A stretch of DNA of 64,000 nt from Sipunculus nudus (GCA_026874595.1 CM049307.1:56253870-56317869), one strand, 5' to 3'. Shown: positions 35,350-47,989, numbered from the stretch's first letter. Program-made: numbers and translations. The notes: generated by a model not told the origin, from the letters alone.

Positions 35350-35872
35350 AGTCGGAAGAAAAAACTTTAAAATTGCAAATATGGTCTGCTTCTGGTAGGA
35401 CTTATATCATTTAAAATGTTCTTATGATTTAGGCGTATTGCCATGACTATAAGACCGGGGCAAGTTTTACTCAATTTACCTTATTTTTTCAGCTGGAACT
35501 TCAATTTATGTTTCCTTTTATAAATAGAAGTGCCAACAAAATGACGGAATTCAAAGAGTTTGTATTGTGCTAAGCTTTCAGTTAACCACATATTCATTCT
35601 GAATTCTGGCCACATTATTCTAACACAGGCCAGGGAGCGTAGAAAATGACGTATCTATTACACTCGGACGATAACAGACACGGGTAATGACCTCTCACCT
35701 GGGTCGGGGGCTCAACGATATAAACCAGTCCCCGATCTGATAACATTTACATCACGAAAATAAGTCCCAACTACCAATCATAAGGCGTTTATGATTTATG
35801 ATACATACATTTTTTATCATATTTGCTTACACTCCCGAAAGATGTTAAACAAAAAATTGTACGATATGTCAG

Positions 35873-35917
<45 letters not shown>

Positions 35918-37560
35918 ACATATGTATATTTCAGCCGAAATATAGGCCTTCACAATTACAAAGTTTTACATGTCCCATGCCTTAACTTTCCAATAAATAT
36001 ATTGCTTAAAATGCTCCTGTTCGAAGAGCAAGAACATTAAAAATTCATTGGTTATTTCGACTCCATGTTTCTTGTTATACATGAATTATAATGGATAAAT
36101 ATCGGCTTTAATGGGCCCCTTTCACGCTGTACTGGTTATCCTGTTCAAGCCTATCCGATCAAAGTGAAACCACCTGGCTATGTCAGTGAGAGAGCGACTA
36201 GCATGGATAAATCTCCATAAAGAGAGGTTTGCGTTAGATTCAACTGAACATACAATAATGTGAATCAGCTCTTATAAAACATCACATGTAATGCGGTTAG
36301 ATTAAATTAACATATAAAATAAATATAAACTTAATTTATTTTATATTGTACAACTAGTAGTAATATATAATGCAAGGCACTCTCCATGCAAGGTTCCGAT
36401 TGTTGCGTTCGGTAGTCTGAAAAGGGTTAGAAAAAACCGGAAGAATCAGAGATAAACCACCGACCTTGGGCGGGTCACGAAAACGAACTCTCATAACCAT
36501 GTCTAGGATCGAACTCGGTATTATTTATGTTTAATAACCTTCTTACAGATTCTTTTTTCCATTTCATTATTTGCTTAAAGCTAAGCACAGGAACGTTTAA
36601 AGTAAATAAACACATAAATTTTTTCAAAGCCCATAGCATGAGAAGTTTCATGCCTTCTGAAAAATTTTAGCAATTCTGGTAAGAAAAGGCCTTAGCCACT
36701 GTACTATACGTAGGCCTGCAAAATGTAATATATAGGAGGGTTTTTTTCTGCATTTAAATTCAGTTCCCTCTTGTACAATGAAAGCAGGTAACGTGACATT
36801 TGCAGAAAGTGCATATATTCCTGGATTGGGATTTAAACCTCGCTTTTTCTCGAAAGGCCGACGACATTTGCAAAATTAAGAACATAGGCTTCAAACGGCT
36901 AAAAAAGCTCAGTTGCTAACCTTGAGCAAGATTAAGCGTTTGAACATGCCCGCAGGAGAGATCTAGAGCATGAGAGAGCTTAGTTCGTGTAATTCCACTC
37001 GTAAGTTAGAAATAGATATTAGGTGCTGTTAAGTCACTGAAGACCCTCTGCTCGGCGTGTCTGACCTTTTCTTATAAATACTAAATACCAATTGACATTT
37101 GCTCGTTATTTAAACAAATCTTAGCGTTGATTTATAGAACATTTTCATTCAATTTATTATTTCGACAATCACTCATTATACATATTATTGACTCACATTA
37201 TGATATAATATTTTAAATGTATGGGCTGTACTTCCAATATTATTTTCATTTGGACACATGAACCCAGCCTACTTAGGGTGACTGGACTTGCACATATTTT
37301 ATTTATTTAATTCTTGCAAATGGCGGGAATTCCATACCACGTGACTGAATTGAACAATGGCTATGAGATTTGATTGAATATCGACTTCCGTCTCTTTTCA
37401 GTCGGCCATTTTAATGTTGCACCATAAAGTTGTTCTCGCAATTGATTGTCAACATTTTTAAAAAGTGATGTCCTCCGCATGCGTCGCCTCAATGTTCTCT
37501 CCCGCATGCCAAAAGGAAATTTATTATTCTATACATACATTCGTCTTATCGTCATGTTTT
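35350..37560. other. Gene-poor spacer
   Basis: AT-rich; a (TA)n tract lies at about 35877-35912. No coding exon, RNA gene or repeat structure recognised. Confidence 0.45.
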
Positions 37561-37568
37561 AATAAAGG

Positions 37569-38102
37569 TTATATGCAATCGCCTGAATGGAGGGTTCTCT
37601 CACAGGTATATATTTCCTGGGAAATTACTCCATATTCAACTAGTACAGGTCTTAGTGACTGTACATTTTCGTGGTCCGAGGCAGCAGGATGAAAATCTTG
37701 GCTTCGTCAAAAGGGATCTGCCTGATTACTTCTCCTAAATGTCGCTGAAAATGACAATCAAATGTGGCGCCGTCTAGTGACGAAGAATGAAGATTTGCGA
37801 CATAGCCTCGACTTGAGATATATAGGTAAGAAAAGTTCTCGGCAGTGCAAGTGTTTCCCTCTCCGAGTGTCGCATATGTTAGGTTTTTTTCACTTAATTC
37901 GCTATATTTTCCCATTTTGATAAAGCCGAGGTCCTGACTACATTGTAAAAGAACACCTTTCCAATATTCAGAATCAATTTGGTATCAGAATGCGACTTCA
38001 GCAGTCCTTTGACCGATAGGACATTACCATTTTCCAGCGTGCGACACGTCCCTATTTTCACTTTAACTTTTGAAGAAGTCGTGTCTATAGACAATGTTAC
38101 AG
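37569..38102 (-). pseudogene. Pseudogene F: NAT16-like exon 3, frameshifted
   Basis: Read from 38102 after a TTTCAG acceptor, the exon matches exon 3 of genes A and B/C over its full length, but in pieces. It is out of frame at the splice border (CTG-TAA). The next frame carries DTTSSKVKVK, LENGNVLSVKGLL and LNIGKVFFYN. A frameshift follows KWENIAN; the next frame carries YATLGEGNTCTA, SSRGYVANL, LDGATFDCHFQRHL and DEAKIF. A further shift at about 37680 leads to VEYGVIS and YTCERTL, ending at a TAA at 37571-37569. At least three frame breaks make it non-functional, though the intron-exon structure is kept, so it is not a processed copy. Confidence 0.85.
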
Positions 38103-38316
38103 CTGAAAGGAAGGAAACTACAGTGACAACAGTAAACTCGCATTGTCATGAATTTGTCCCTGAATTGCTAATGAGCGATAATCTTAGGTTTTGTTACAAT
38201 CAGAGCATAAATGGGCTAAATCAGCATGAAGGAAATTATTTGCTAAGTTTTGCTAAGATGTTGAAAGCCATAATGCCTTAAAACTGTGTCAGTTAACGCT
38301 GTGTATTTATATGGAG

Positions 38317-38470
38317 GGGTTGATCCAGGATTTAGGAAAAGGGGGGAGGGTTACCCAGGAGGACTAATGACAAAACCTAAAAGAGGTCCCCAGGTATGGA
38401 AAAGGGGGATCCAGACTGCAATAATTGACTTCAAACCCGTACATAAAGTTTGCAGCAACTGAAATGGGTT
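38317..38470. repeat. Degenerate hAT-like MITE fragment
   Basis: Contains GATCCAGGATTTAGGAAAAG, CCCAGGAGGACTAATGA and GGAAAAGGGGGATCCAG, as in the fuller copy at 42632-42843. It lies in intron 2 of pseudogene F. Confidence 0.5.
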
Positions 38471-39033
38471 GCATCGGGACTCCCCTACCCTCCCCCTCCC
38501 CCGAGCCGATTCTGATATGGGTATTTTACCGGAACTATATAGTTTTACATTTACCTGAAGACACAAATGTACTCAAGAAAATTAAACCACCACGCCTGAA
38601 ACTACATTGTATATATAAGAGAACATTAATACCTTAAAACGTTTCAACTTATTCTGATGAAAGTTATCCGATGTAACATTATCTAAAAGCAGTTACCTAT
38701 AATCTAATAATGAAGATCCTATATTTAACAACTCGGTGGGTCTTTTCAAGTATGACATGTTTGTATCCAGGTTTATATAAAAAATAAAAATACAGACTTT
38801 CAGACTGACATGTAATTACACCATAGGCTGACTTGTAATTACACCACAGGAAAACGAATATGTAAAAGCACAGAGTCATTGTCAGGTGTACGAATTAATG
38901 GATTGAGAGAAATCAACGAAATAAAGTAGGTAGATGGACAGCCGTAGAGTATGTTTGCGAAACATGATTAATTAATTTTTACCTGCGATTAATACAATTC
39001 TGTCATGGCGTGATTACCATGTAAGAAATCACG

Positions 39034-39186
39034 CGGTACCTGATGCAGGATTTTCAACACGTTTCCTGGCCTGCGCTGCATTACGTGTGACGTAACGATA
39101 CGTTTCTATACTGGAATAATCCTGTTGAACTTTCTTCAGTATGTACTGGTCGAGGATTTTCATTATCCCTTTACCTTGGTATTGCG
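39034..39186 (-). pseudogene. Pseudogene F: 5'-truncated NAT16-like exon 2
   Basis: The minus strand matches exon 2 from YQGKGIMKILDQYIL through ETYRYVTRNAAQARKRV to NPASG. A one-base deletion in the GGGTACCGC stretch then shifts the frame to a stop. The first ~28 codons of the exon (IGFAGH... to the motif-A region) are replaced by unrelated sequence from about 39187. Order and strand fit exon 3 at 37569-38102 and the exon-1 relics at 40330 and 41170. Confidence 0.82.
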
Positions 39187-39239
39187 GCGTACTTAGCCTT
39201 TTTGCCGCCCGGGGCGAACGTAGAACTTGCTGCCTCACA

Positions 39240-40325
39240 AAACATTACAAAATTGGACAACATATGGAAACATATCAGTCCAGATTTCCTTCTTATATAG
39301 GCTTTTAGTTGAAAACAACGCAATTATATCGATAAATTCATTAACATATTTTTTTCTCCACATATGAAAGAGAAATCAATTCTGCTTATATAAATCAAAC
39401 GATCGCTTTGAATTGAAACAAGTATATTTCAGTATGACCTGCAATGAAAATAATAAATTTCAACTAGAAAAAAATTACACTGCAGGATACTCATATAATG
39501 AGGTAAATTATTTTTTTCATGTACACACGATTTATGCCTGTTTTTGATTCAGCATGATAAAATTTCATTTGGTGAATGTTATTCAATTCTCGACGCATAA
39601 AAACAAGCTTTAATTCAAGGCTACATCAATTTAATTCAAGAATTAGTATTAATGTTTGTGCATCTTATATTTTTTAACTAATGAGTATTTCTCATTCTTT
39701 CATTAAATTTCAAGTAATTATAGCATTGAAATATATATTATATATTATATATTATATAATAAACTGAGTAATTTAATTGAAATGATTTTATACAAGATAC
39801 CGCAAATGCCTGTCGGTGAAAGTTCATCCAGTTAAGCTGTTAATAATAGTACATGCAAGCAAATTCATCTTAACTTCAGCTATGAACTCTTAAATCAGGT
39901 ATATCACTGATACTTGATTCGTATATTCAACGTGTGACATGGTGGCCTGGAGGGATTCATATTTAAATTTGAAATGCAATTATCGATCATATTAGAGATA
40001 AAATAACTGCTACAAAAGTGTGGGTGAAAGATGGTTGTTACATAAAAGATCAGGTCATATTACCATCTAGTTCAATAACCAGTGGTAAAACTACAGACAC
40101 AAAATAAATTTAGGTAGTACTCAATATGTTCAGATAAGTGTAAATGTTTGTATTTAAACGAGACTGTTGTCAGAATTACGGAGAATTATGGAAAAGGGCA
40201 TTTTTTAATCTATTGTGGACATCTTCGTTTATAGCGTACACAGTGCCCTATATTAGCCGTGACAACCCGACTTAGCAGGCAATCGGATAATTGGGCTGGC
40301 GCCAGAAATCTGGTCGTAATGCCTG
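39240..40325. other. AT-rich spacer within pseudogene F
   Basis: Corresponds to intron 1 of the decayed gene. A TATAT/ATTATA run lies near 39730-39760. No other feature recognised. Confidence 0.45.
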
Positions 40326-40329
40326 AGGG

Positions 40330-40398
40330 TCAATATGACGCTCTGCCCTTATCTGCTAAAATGGCGACGTTACGCGTGATACCAAAGTCAAACGCCAT
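40330..40398 (-). pseudogene. Pseudogene F: exon-1 relic, proximal copy
   Basis: From ATG at 40398 the minus strand reads MAFDFGIT, then NVAILADKG, matching the MLFDYGVTCRVAMLEDKD start of gene B/C exon C, and reaches a TGA after ~22 codons. The preceding DNA also matches the upstream region of exon C (GCATC, GGAAT, AAAATATGG). The 3' two thirds of the exon are not recognisable. Confidence 0.62.
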
Positions 40399-40399
40399 A

Positions 40400-41165
40400 T
40401 TTTAACCGAATTCCAGAACTCGATGCTTCCATCTTGCTCGCCAATGAAAGTCAAAACAATTTATTTATTCGACCCCTGCATATGCAGGCAAATTTAAACC
40501 AATTATCTTATCCTTGAACTCGTCCAAGTGTTGTTGAAAATTGTGTAGAATGTTGCGTTGTCTAGTTATATCTATTGTTATGGTTATTAGTTAATGAAAT
40601 ATTTTCTGGTTCATATTATAGGTCATTTGCCGATATAGTTATCCCTTTGACGGAAAATTGCGACGGATTCATAAAATTTGGCAGTCAAGTAAAGTGATAT
40701 TTCAATTTGAGAACCATAGACTGATAAACGGGTGAAGGTTACTACATGTAAAACCAACGCGCACGCATTTTATTCTGTATGGAAGTGGTTCATGCGTCCT
40801 ACTATATTTTCCGAATTTCGGCATGATCACAAAATGCGTTTTTCCGCGCTAGAGTCAGCGGATACACGTCCCATTGCCACCAAACTTTCTTCGTCCGCCT
40901 GGACAATATGTTCGGAGAAATTTTGTGTCGCATCCCCGCGCCTTACAGAACCCCGACTGGGTAATCCACAAGAACGCCATGGGGGGCGCCATTTTTTATA
41001 CAGATTAAATTCCGGATGTCGCAACCATGGTTACGGAGGTCAAAGTGCATGAAGAGACTTAAATGCTGCTAGTCTTTTTATAATTTTATATTTTTAGAAC
41101 TGATGAAATAATATTAGTAGGTTAATATTCAGGCTGAGCTAAGCAATCTGCGAAATAATAACTTA
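40400..41165. other. Interval between the two exon-1 relics
   Basis: Roughly 770 bp. A GC-richer part (about 40795-41050) has overlapping open frames on both strands (40732-41052 plus, 40827-41024 minus) with no recognised similarity. Confidence 0.35.
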
Positions 41166-41169
41166 TGTA

Positions 41170-41240
41170 TTAAATATCAAACCCGGCGTCCTTGTCGACG
41201 GAAGTTGCGGCGCGGCACGTGACACCAAAGTGAAACACAA
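41170..41240 (-). pseudogene. Pseudogene F: exon-1 relic, distal copy
   Basis: The minus strand reads VFHFGVTCRAATSVDKDAG and then a stop, closely matching GVTCRAATIADKNAV of gene A and the F-D-Y start of gene B/C. The initiator ATG is altered. It sits ~840 bp from the other exon-1 relic, an arrangement like the 718-bp spacing of the two first exons of gene B/C. Confidence 0.65.
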
Positions 41241-41330
41241 TATTTTACCGTATTTCCTGCGGTAACTGGCTGATCCCGTGTTTGAATTATAGGATAAAAT
41301 ATTATGAATGAATTATGAATGTAAATATGA

Positions 41331-41331
<1 letters not shown>

Positions 41332-41373
<42 letters not shown>
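41332..41373. repeat. (TA)n microsatellite
   Basis: Uninterrupted TA repeat of about 40 bp. Confidence 0.9.
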
Positions 41374-41377
<4 letters not shown>

Positions 41378-41588
41378 TTACAGAAATATAACGTTTATTA
41401 TACATTATATACATTTCTTATCCAACAATATGGTGCATAGTCTTGAGTTGTCTTTTAAATTCAGTTATTTTATCATAAGCAACGTGTTTTTTGTCTGTGA
41501 CGGTAACAAAACTATATTTATAGAATGGCACATATAAATAATTACTAGTGCACATTTTTCATTTACTACTGCACAGATAGGGGTCCCT

Positions 41589-41589
<1 letters not shown>

Positions 41590-41640
<51 letters not shown>
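41590..41640. repeat. (CT)n microsatellite
   Basis: Uninterrupted CT repeat of about 50 bp. It is followed by a GTCTGTCTCTCTCTCCGTCCGTCAGGG phrase at about 41705-41731, the GTCCGTCC-type repeat also seen elsewhere in the window. Confidence 0.9.
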
Positions 41641-41642
<2 letters not shown>

Positions 41643-42484
41643 CAGAGGGCCCCCTCAACTGTCACTCATTCTGTTAATCTATTTTTGTCCCCCGCATCAG
41701 GGTTTGTCTGTCTCTCTCTCCGTCCGTCAGGGTTTTTTTTTTCGTTTCCGTGCGATAACTTTAATTTTATCCTATATCATCCAAATTCGGATCAATGATT
41801 TTTCTGATGCATACCTCGGTTGGGATTGTTGGGATTTCGAGTGTCTATCTGAAAAATATTTCTCTCCAGCTGAAAAACAAAATTCTCAAATTTTGGTCAG
41901 TTTTCCCAGTGTGTTTTAGTTTTATGTTTGCCTGCAGATGTCTTCACATGTCATAGTGGATTTTCGTCCCTTTCTCAATGTGTTATAGTTTTTATTTTCG
42001 CCTGCAGGTGTCTCTACATGTCAGAGTGTTTCTGTGTAAGTTTTCATGTGCCCTCAAGAATTTCTCCACATGTCATAATGTTGGTTGTTTATCAAGCATG
42101 AAAGACAACAAGATCCAAAAGCGGAGGACACTAATTCCACAAATTTGCTTGTTTTTTATTGTTTTCTCATATCTATCTCTCTCCACTTAACCAAACAAAC
42201 TCTTGCATTAGACTTTCCTGGCATGAGTTCTTGATTAATTTGTGAACTTATATAATATCAGATAAACATATATTCAAACTGTCTTTGCAATCAACAGTTG
42301 CAATGAATATGTGAGAAATACTGACAGATTATTGCAAATTAATAACACTTTATACAACAAGCTTCGCTCAGCATCGGGAGCAATAAAGGCAGCTAACCAT
42401 TATAGTAAAAGCATGTGTAAACTAACTGGAAAATGTACATGATAAACTGTAATTTTCATTTTAAATTATATTTTTCAAGGATAT

Positions 42485-42630
42485 TTGTATTGGACTCGGA
42501 TTCAGACTTGGACTGTTTCCAAATGACTCTGACTTGGACTCTGATCTTAAGGACTCGGATTTGGAATTGGACTCGAGTGGCCTGGAATCTGCCTTGCTCT
42601 CGGACTCGAATGATGAGGACTCGACTACAT
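42485..42630. repeat. Degenerate TTGGACTCGGA minisatellite
   Basis: Variants of TTGGACTCGGATT recur about every 12-18 bases. Open frames through it are low-complexity and have no splice support. It abuts the hAT-like MITE at 42632. Confidence 0.6.
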
Positions 42631-42631
42631 C

Positions 42632-42843
42632 CAGGTGCGGATCCAGGATTTAGGAAAAGGGGGGGTCCAACCCAGGAGAACTAATGAAAATCCTAAAAAA
42701 AAAGGTCATCAGGTCCGGAAAAGGGGGGGCCAGGCCGCAAAATTTCGTCTAAATCCCGTTAAAAAAGGTTGCTTCGGGTAAAAAAAAGGGGGGGGGGGGG
42801 GGTCAGGACCCCCTGGACCCCCTCCCCCCTGGATCCGCTTCTG
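42632..42843. mobile_element. hAT-like MITE with GCGGATCCAGG ends
   Basis: Starts CAGGTGCGGATCCAGGATTT and ends with the inverse of CAGAAGCGGATCCAGGGGGG, 212 bp in all, with a long G-run (about 42786-42802) inside. The flanks share only ACATC, short of the 8 bp expected for hAT. This is the clearest two-ended copy of the family in the window. Confidence 0.62.
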
Positions 42844-42849
42844 ACATCA

Positions 42850-44287
42850 CTGCTTGCTGAGGAAATGGGCGCTGCCTGAAGTGGTTATGAACTAGAATGC
42901 GTTAATTCTGTGATTTCTGGAATCATTTTGCAGCTTTTAGTACCGTTTAATTAATCTACCAAGCAAAACAACATGAGGTTAATATTTTGGAATTCTTGTG
43001 GTCATTTTTTTTACATTGTGTCTTGATCATGCATGTCGTGTGCAGTACAACTACGTGTCTAGCTCCACTCGTACCCACAAAATAATTTCTGGAGACAATA
43101 AATTAGACAAACATGTCATTTATTTATAAGCCAAGCACCACAACATCGATAATATCACAAGGTTATCACAAGGTGTAACAGTTCACCAAATACGTTCATT
43201 TAAAGTAAATACTTTTAAGGAAAGCAGACTTTAATTTATGTCAGTGTTCAGCATGTTGAAATGTACATTATCATGAATCGAACAGCATGTTGAAATGTAC
43301 ATTATCATGAATCGAACAAAATACAATATAATCACATGACAGAAGCTGCTTTTACCGGACTGTTCAAATATTCTAAATACAACATCTTAATTATACCTTA
43401 AAAACAGTTATATATATTATAGATATATATATATAATTAATTATTTAATATATATTATATTATAAAGTATATTTATTATAAACGACTAAAAATAAACATT
43501 TTTATATTAATATTAGTTTCCAATTGATCTGATAAAAACGATGTTTATCCATTGAACTATCCAGGTTAGAGGGTAATTACGTAATATGTCTTGTTGTTAG
43601 TACCCTCAAGGAGAATAATGCCGGAATTTAAACATGGATAAAGATGACAAAACGAAGAGGCAGATTGTACAATATTGTGTCAGTTTAAACACAGCGATAT
43701 AGCGTTATCTGTATAGCCTACGAACATGTTAATTCAAAATCGCTATAGTGTATCAATGTGGAAATTTGCATTAAATGAGGATATATTTTTGTAATATCTA
43801 TAATAATGTAACACATTTTGTCTCTGTAATGTTTGCCTCTATTCCTATAATATATATTCATGATTTTTAATAAAACCTGACATATATGATTCACAACATT
43901 TATTTATATCATTGCTCACACCAAGTTGTTGGATTCTGGCATTTTTTTAAATGGTTAACTGTCAATGATAAAACCGTTGTACATAATAATAATTATAATA
44001 TCTTATATTTTATATAATATTTTATTTTGTAAAGTGTTAAATCCATGATGACGCTGTTACATAACTATTGAATACAATCAGCTTTCGTCATGCGCACTGA
44101 TCTTAGAATGTGAAATTAAAGTCAAGTTGCCTGAAATATTACATTCAGAAGGTTACAATATTAAATGAGAAATCTAAAATTCAATATATCGTTTATCTAT
44201 AAAAAAACACTGAAATGTTTAAACATTTCACTTTCAATATATAAATCATCGTATAAAATGATTATACATATTCATTAATAAAAATAT
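42850..44287. other. AT-rich spacer left of duplication unit 2
   Basis: A direct duplication of about 40 bp (AACAGCATGTTGAAATGTAC repeated at about 43248 and 43280) and TA-rich runs near 43410-43490 are visible. No gene recognised. Confidence 0.5.
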
Positions 44288-45114
44288 TCCGTGTGTTCTC
44301 CGTCTGTCATTTCGTCCGTCCGTGCGACAGAAACGCTTTCTTTTGCGCGCATTATCTCAAGCAGAATACATTTCATCTTTCTCAAATTTATAACAGTGAT
44401 TGGTGTCTACGAGGGCTCCGGACTTGTCGAAGTGCAGACCTGTCTGAAGTCAAGTTTTGCCAATATGATGTTCCCATTTTAAAATATTGTCCCATTGAGT
44501 TGGTATAGCTGGCATTTTGGAATTTAGATGAAAATTCAGAATCCGCATAACTTTTTACTAAGATATCATAAGGTAAATGACCACCCATTTTCCGAGCAAT
44601 TCTGGCACGAGAATTGAGCTGTTGTGTTTATGATTTAAACAAAGGATAGGTATATAAAGGGATAATTATATACATATTTATTTCACTCCAAATGTGGCAT
44701 TAATACAGGCTCTTCTTGTTCAAGGAGTGAATGCGGTGTATTTTGAGGTATTTGTTCATGACTATATCTATTCATTTCTATATCTATACATAACATTTCT
44801 ACACAGTTCATCCAAACAGTCAAAAGTGTAATTGGATTTTTTTCATATGGTTTGAGCTATAGTTTCAAATCAAAGTACATTCCAATACTTTTGTCTGAGA
44901 TGGTAGCAATGGACAAAGTTGTTTCATATAAGACCTACAAAAACAAGTTAGTAACATGTAAATTTAAAAAAAAGTCAAAACTTTCATTTCACACTAACAT
45001 AAAATGGTATTTGGGCAAAATTTGTATTTCTTTTGCCCGGCCAGGGCGTTAGTATTTATGTTTGCTACTAAATGCGTAAACAAAATAGTGATCCCACGCA
45101 CCGATACACGTAAA

Positions 45115-45404
45115 TTAGTTACATGATTTGCCGCGAGGTGACAGTAACTGCACTAAGCATTGCAATTCAGTGAGAGAAAGTTTGATTTCTCTGTCAGAGG
45201 CGACAGTTAAGTCAAAATCATTGCATTGACTAGACCAGTCTAGTATTTCTAAAGTTCCTTTAGCAAGGACAAGACCACCATACGCCACCAGACCCTTGCA
45301 GGAAGATCGTTTACTTAAACAAGCAATTCCTAAAGCAAGTACTTCTAAGAAATCACCTAAGGCTTGTAACATAAAATCCCTTCTCTCACACCACTTTGAG
45401 ATAC
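45115..45404 (-). CDS. Orphan open exon, unrecognised protein
   Basis: On the minus strand a TTTTATTTAG acceptor at 45405-45406 opens a frame of about 95 codons to a TAA at 45115: ISKWCERRDFMLQALGDF, then LALGIACLSKRSSCKGL, AYGGLVLAKGTLEILDW, REIKLSLTELQCLVQLL. Composition (balanced, with cysteines and leucine-rich helices) looks like real protein more than chance. An internal ATG at 45372 could start a shorter 85-residue product. The copy in unit 1 (21842-22115) has lost the acceptor and frame. No upstream exon was found. It could be the last exon of a gene fragment carried by the repeat-rich block. The family is not recognised. Confidence 0.35.
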
Positions 45405-45908
45405 CTAAATAAAACTGTGGTGTGTAATACGATTGATCAGCTTATTTGGATAAATGCATTAAACTGTCTTTCCATGTATGCCCATATACGCTCATTATTT
45501 TAGAAACTGTTAAGTTCGACAGCGTATATGCGTATAAGCGGGAAAAGGCTACATCAGTGATTTTCCCGCATATGGTCTGCTTTAACTCAGTCATTTCTGT
45601 TAAAATTATGTCACTTCAGAATCTTTTTATGGCAGAAACTGCTAGGTCCACTGAACCACTACATGCCTCGGCTGATTCACGCAAATGCACATATAAACAC
45701 GCATAAAAAGCGAACAATACCGTTCCGCTCGTTTCGAAACTGGGTACTGCAATTATAATGTCAAAAGAGGGACGTTATTTTTTCAAAACATATAATTGTC
45801 AACGTCACCATGGGCGCTTTTGATGGTTAGAGCTTTTGAGAGTTAAACACCAAATACAATAAGCCACAAAAGCCACTCCGCAACGAACGATATGGAAAGG
45901 AAACAACT

Positions 45909-47605
45909 AGTATACCTTATTAGGCAATGTTATAGAGACGTCTGCAAAATGTTACACTTAACGTTTTACATGTTGTGAATGTGGTTACATTTGCGACGTT
46001 GTTTTGGCACGTTAAATGAACGTATCATAAACGTTGCAAATTGGTCGGTTCAATATGTTAAAATTACAAATATACACAACGTTTTAGATTGTGCACCATA
46101 ACGAATAATTAACAGTATATCTATATTTTAAATAACTTTGTGTATATTTAAAAATTACATTCACAGACCCGACTTATTTGCAATGTTTAGGATACGTACA
46201 TTTTACGTGCAAAACAACGTCGCAAAAGTAACCATATTCACAACATGTGAAACGTTATGTGTAACATTTTGCAGACGTCTCTTCGACATTGCCTAAAATG
46301 TTATACTTCCGGGTATTGCAGACGTTCACCATGACGTTCCCAACATGTTTCTTGACCGTTATATACAGCGTCGTAAAAATCTGTATTTTCATCAGCTTTA
46401 CATTGTGCACCGTATCATATATAAAACCATATATTATTGTTTGAAATAACATTGAGTATATTTGTAATTTAAACATATTGAACCGACTAATTTGCAACGT
46501 TTAGAATGCGTTAATATTACATGCCAAAACAACGTCGCAAATGTAACCACACGCACAACATGTGTAACGTTATGTGTTACATTTTGCAATCGTCTCTATA
46601 ACATTTCCTAATATGTTATACTTTCCGACTTTTAGGACGTCCAATAAAACGTTCTCAGCATGTGTCAAATACGTTGTATACAGCGCACCAGAAATCTGTA
46701 TTTTCACCTGTTTTAGATTGTGCACCATAACGTATATATAACAGTATATCTATATTTTAAATAACTTTGTGTATATTTAAAAATACATTCACAGACCAGA
46801 CTAATTTGCAATGTTTAGGATACGTTAATTTTACGTGCCAAAACAACGTCGCAAATGTAACCACACGCACAACATGTGAAACGTTATGTGTAACATTTTG
46901 CAGACGTCTCTTCGACATTGCCTAAAATGTTATACTTCCGGGTATTGCAGACGTTCACCATAACGTTCCCAACATGTTTCTTGACCGTTGTATACAGCGT
47001 CGTAAAAATCTGTATTTTCATCAGCTTTACATTGTTCACCGTATCGTATATAAAACCGTATATTAATGTTTGAAATAACGTTGCGTTTATTTGTAATTTA
47101 AACATATTGGACCGAAACTTTGCAATGTTTACGATACGTCCCTATAACGTGCCGGAAAACGTCGCAAACCTAACCGCATGCACAACATAAAAAACTTTTA
47201 ATGCAACGTTTCTAAAACGTCCGTTTGCCGTTGCCAATAATATTTTACTTTAGAGTAGTTAGGACGTTAAGTATAACGTTCGCACTATGTTTTACAAATG
47301 TTTTTAAACAATATTGCAGAATAAGGAACCTGATCGAAATTCAGAATGTGCCCATTAACGCGTACATAACGTTTAATGTACGTTACATAAAAACAATACA
47401 ATGCGTTTTAACCAAAGGCGTTTTGGAAGTACAGGGCAACGTTCTTTAAATGTAAATACAAGGTTATATTAAAACGTTACATGAAGTACCTTGGACGGAC
47501 GTTCCTGTATTTCAATATGACGTAAACTTGACGTTGCCTGCACGTTTCTAAATAATGTTATGACCTGTAACTTTCCACGAACGTTAGGTTTACGTACTGT
47601 GTTTG
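45909..47605. mobile_element. AACGTT-rich 1.7-kb insertion, unit 2 only
   Basis: In unit 1 the flanks AACGAACGATATG-AAAACAACT and TTGTAGCCTGAAACG are almost adjacent (about 22393-22440); here about 1.7 kb separates them. The insert is saturated with AACGTT, GTAACATTTTGCA and CAACATGTG motifs. It contains a ~630-bp direct repeat (about 46240-46510 against 46870-47120, both open as similar minus-strand frames) and an inverted relative at about 45930-46250. There are no clear terminal repeats. The repeated frames are near-identical because the DNA is repeated, not evidently because a protein is conserved. Confidence 0.65.
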
Positions 47606-47989
47606 CAGAGAAATTTCTAAATACATTTGCAGCCTGAAACGCAGTCACCTGGGAAATAATCCAGCAGTCTGACACGGGGTAGTGTAATCTCCGTTTCGAA
47701 AAGTAGTACCACCCATTACGCAACAAAAGCGGCCAAACACAGATTAGTTTAAACAAGCGTAATGAGCTTATTACGAAATGTCGCCGTTTGGTGTAGTCGT
47801 TCATGTACCTAAATCACAGTCCCGTAGGAAGTGAATGCCCAAATTGAGTGCTTGCACTTACTCATTTAGGTATAATAAGCTGATGATTAAAGGTGGATAA
47901 CGATTTTATGAATCCGGTTACCAATCTTAAAGGATGGAGATTGTCAAAGACGGCTCATACAGCAGTCACTGACCAATGACAACTTCCTC

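Noticed and set aside
40732-41052. 106-codon plus-strand frame in a GC-richer patch
   Set aside because: An overlapping minus-strand frame of similar quality exists, no family is recognisable, and it sits inside the remains of pseudogene F.
46255-47105. Two similar minus-strand frames of 80 and 73 codons as a duplicated gene
   Set aside because: Their similarity is explained by the ~630-bp direct repeat of AACGTT-rich DNA; non-coding parts are equally similar.
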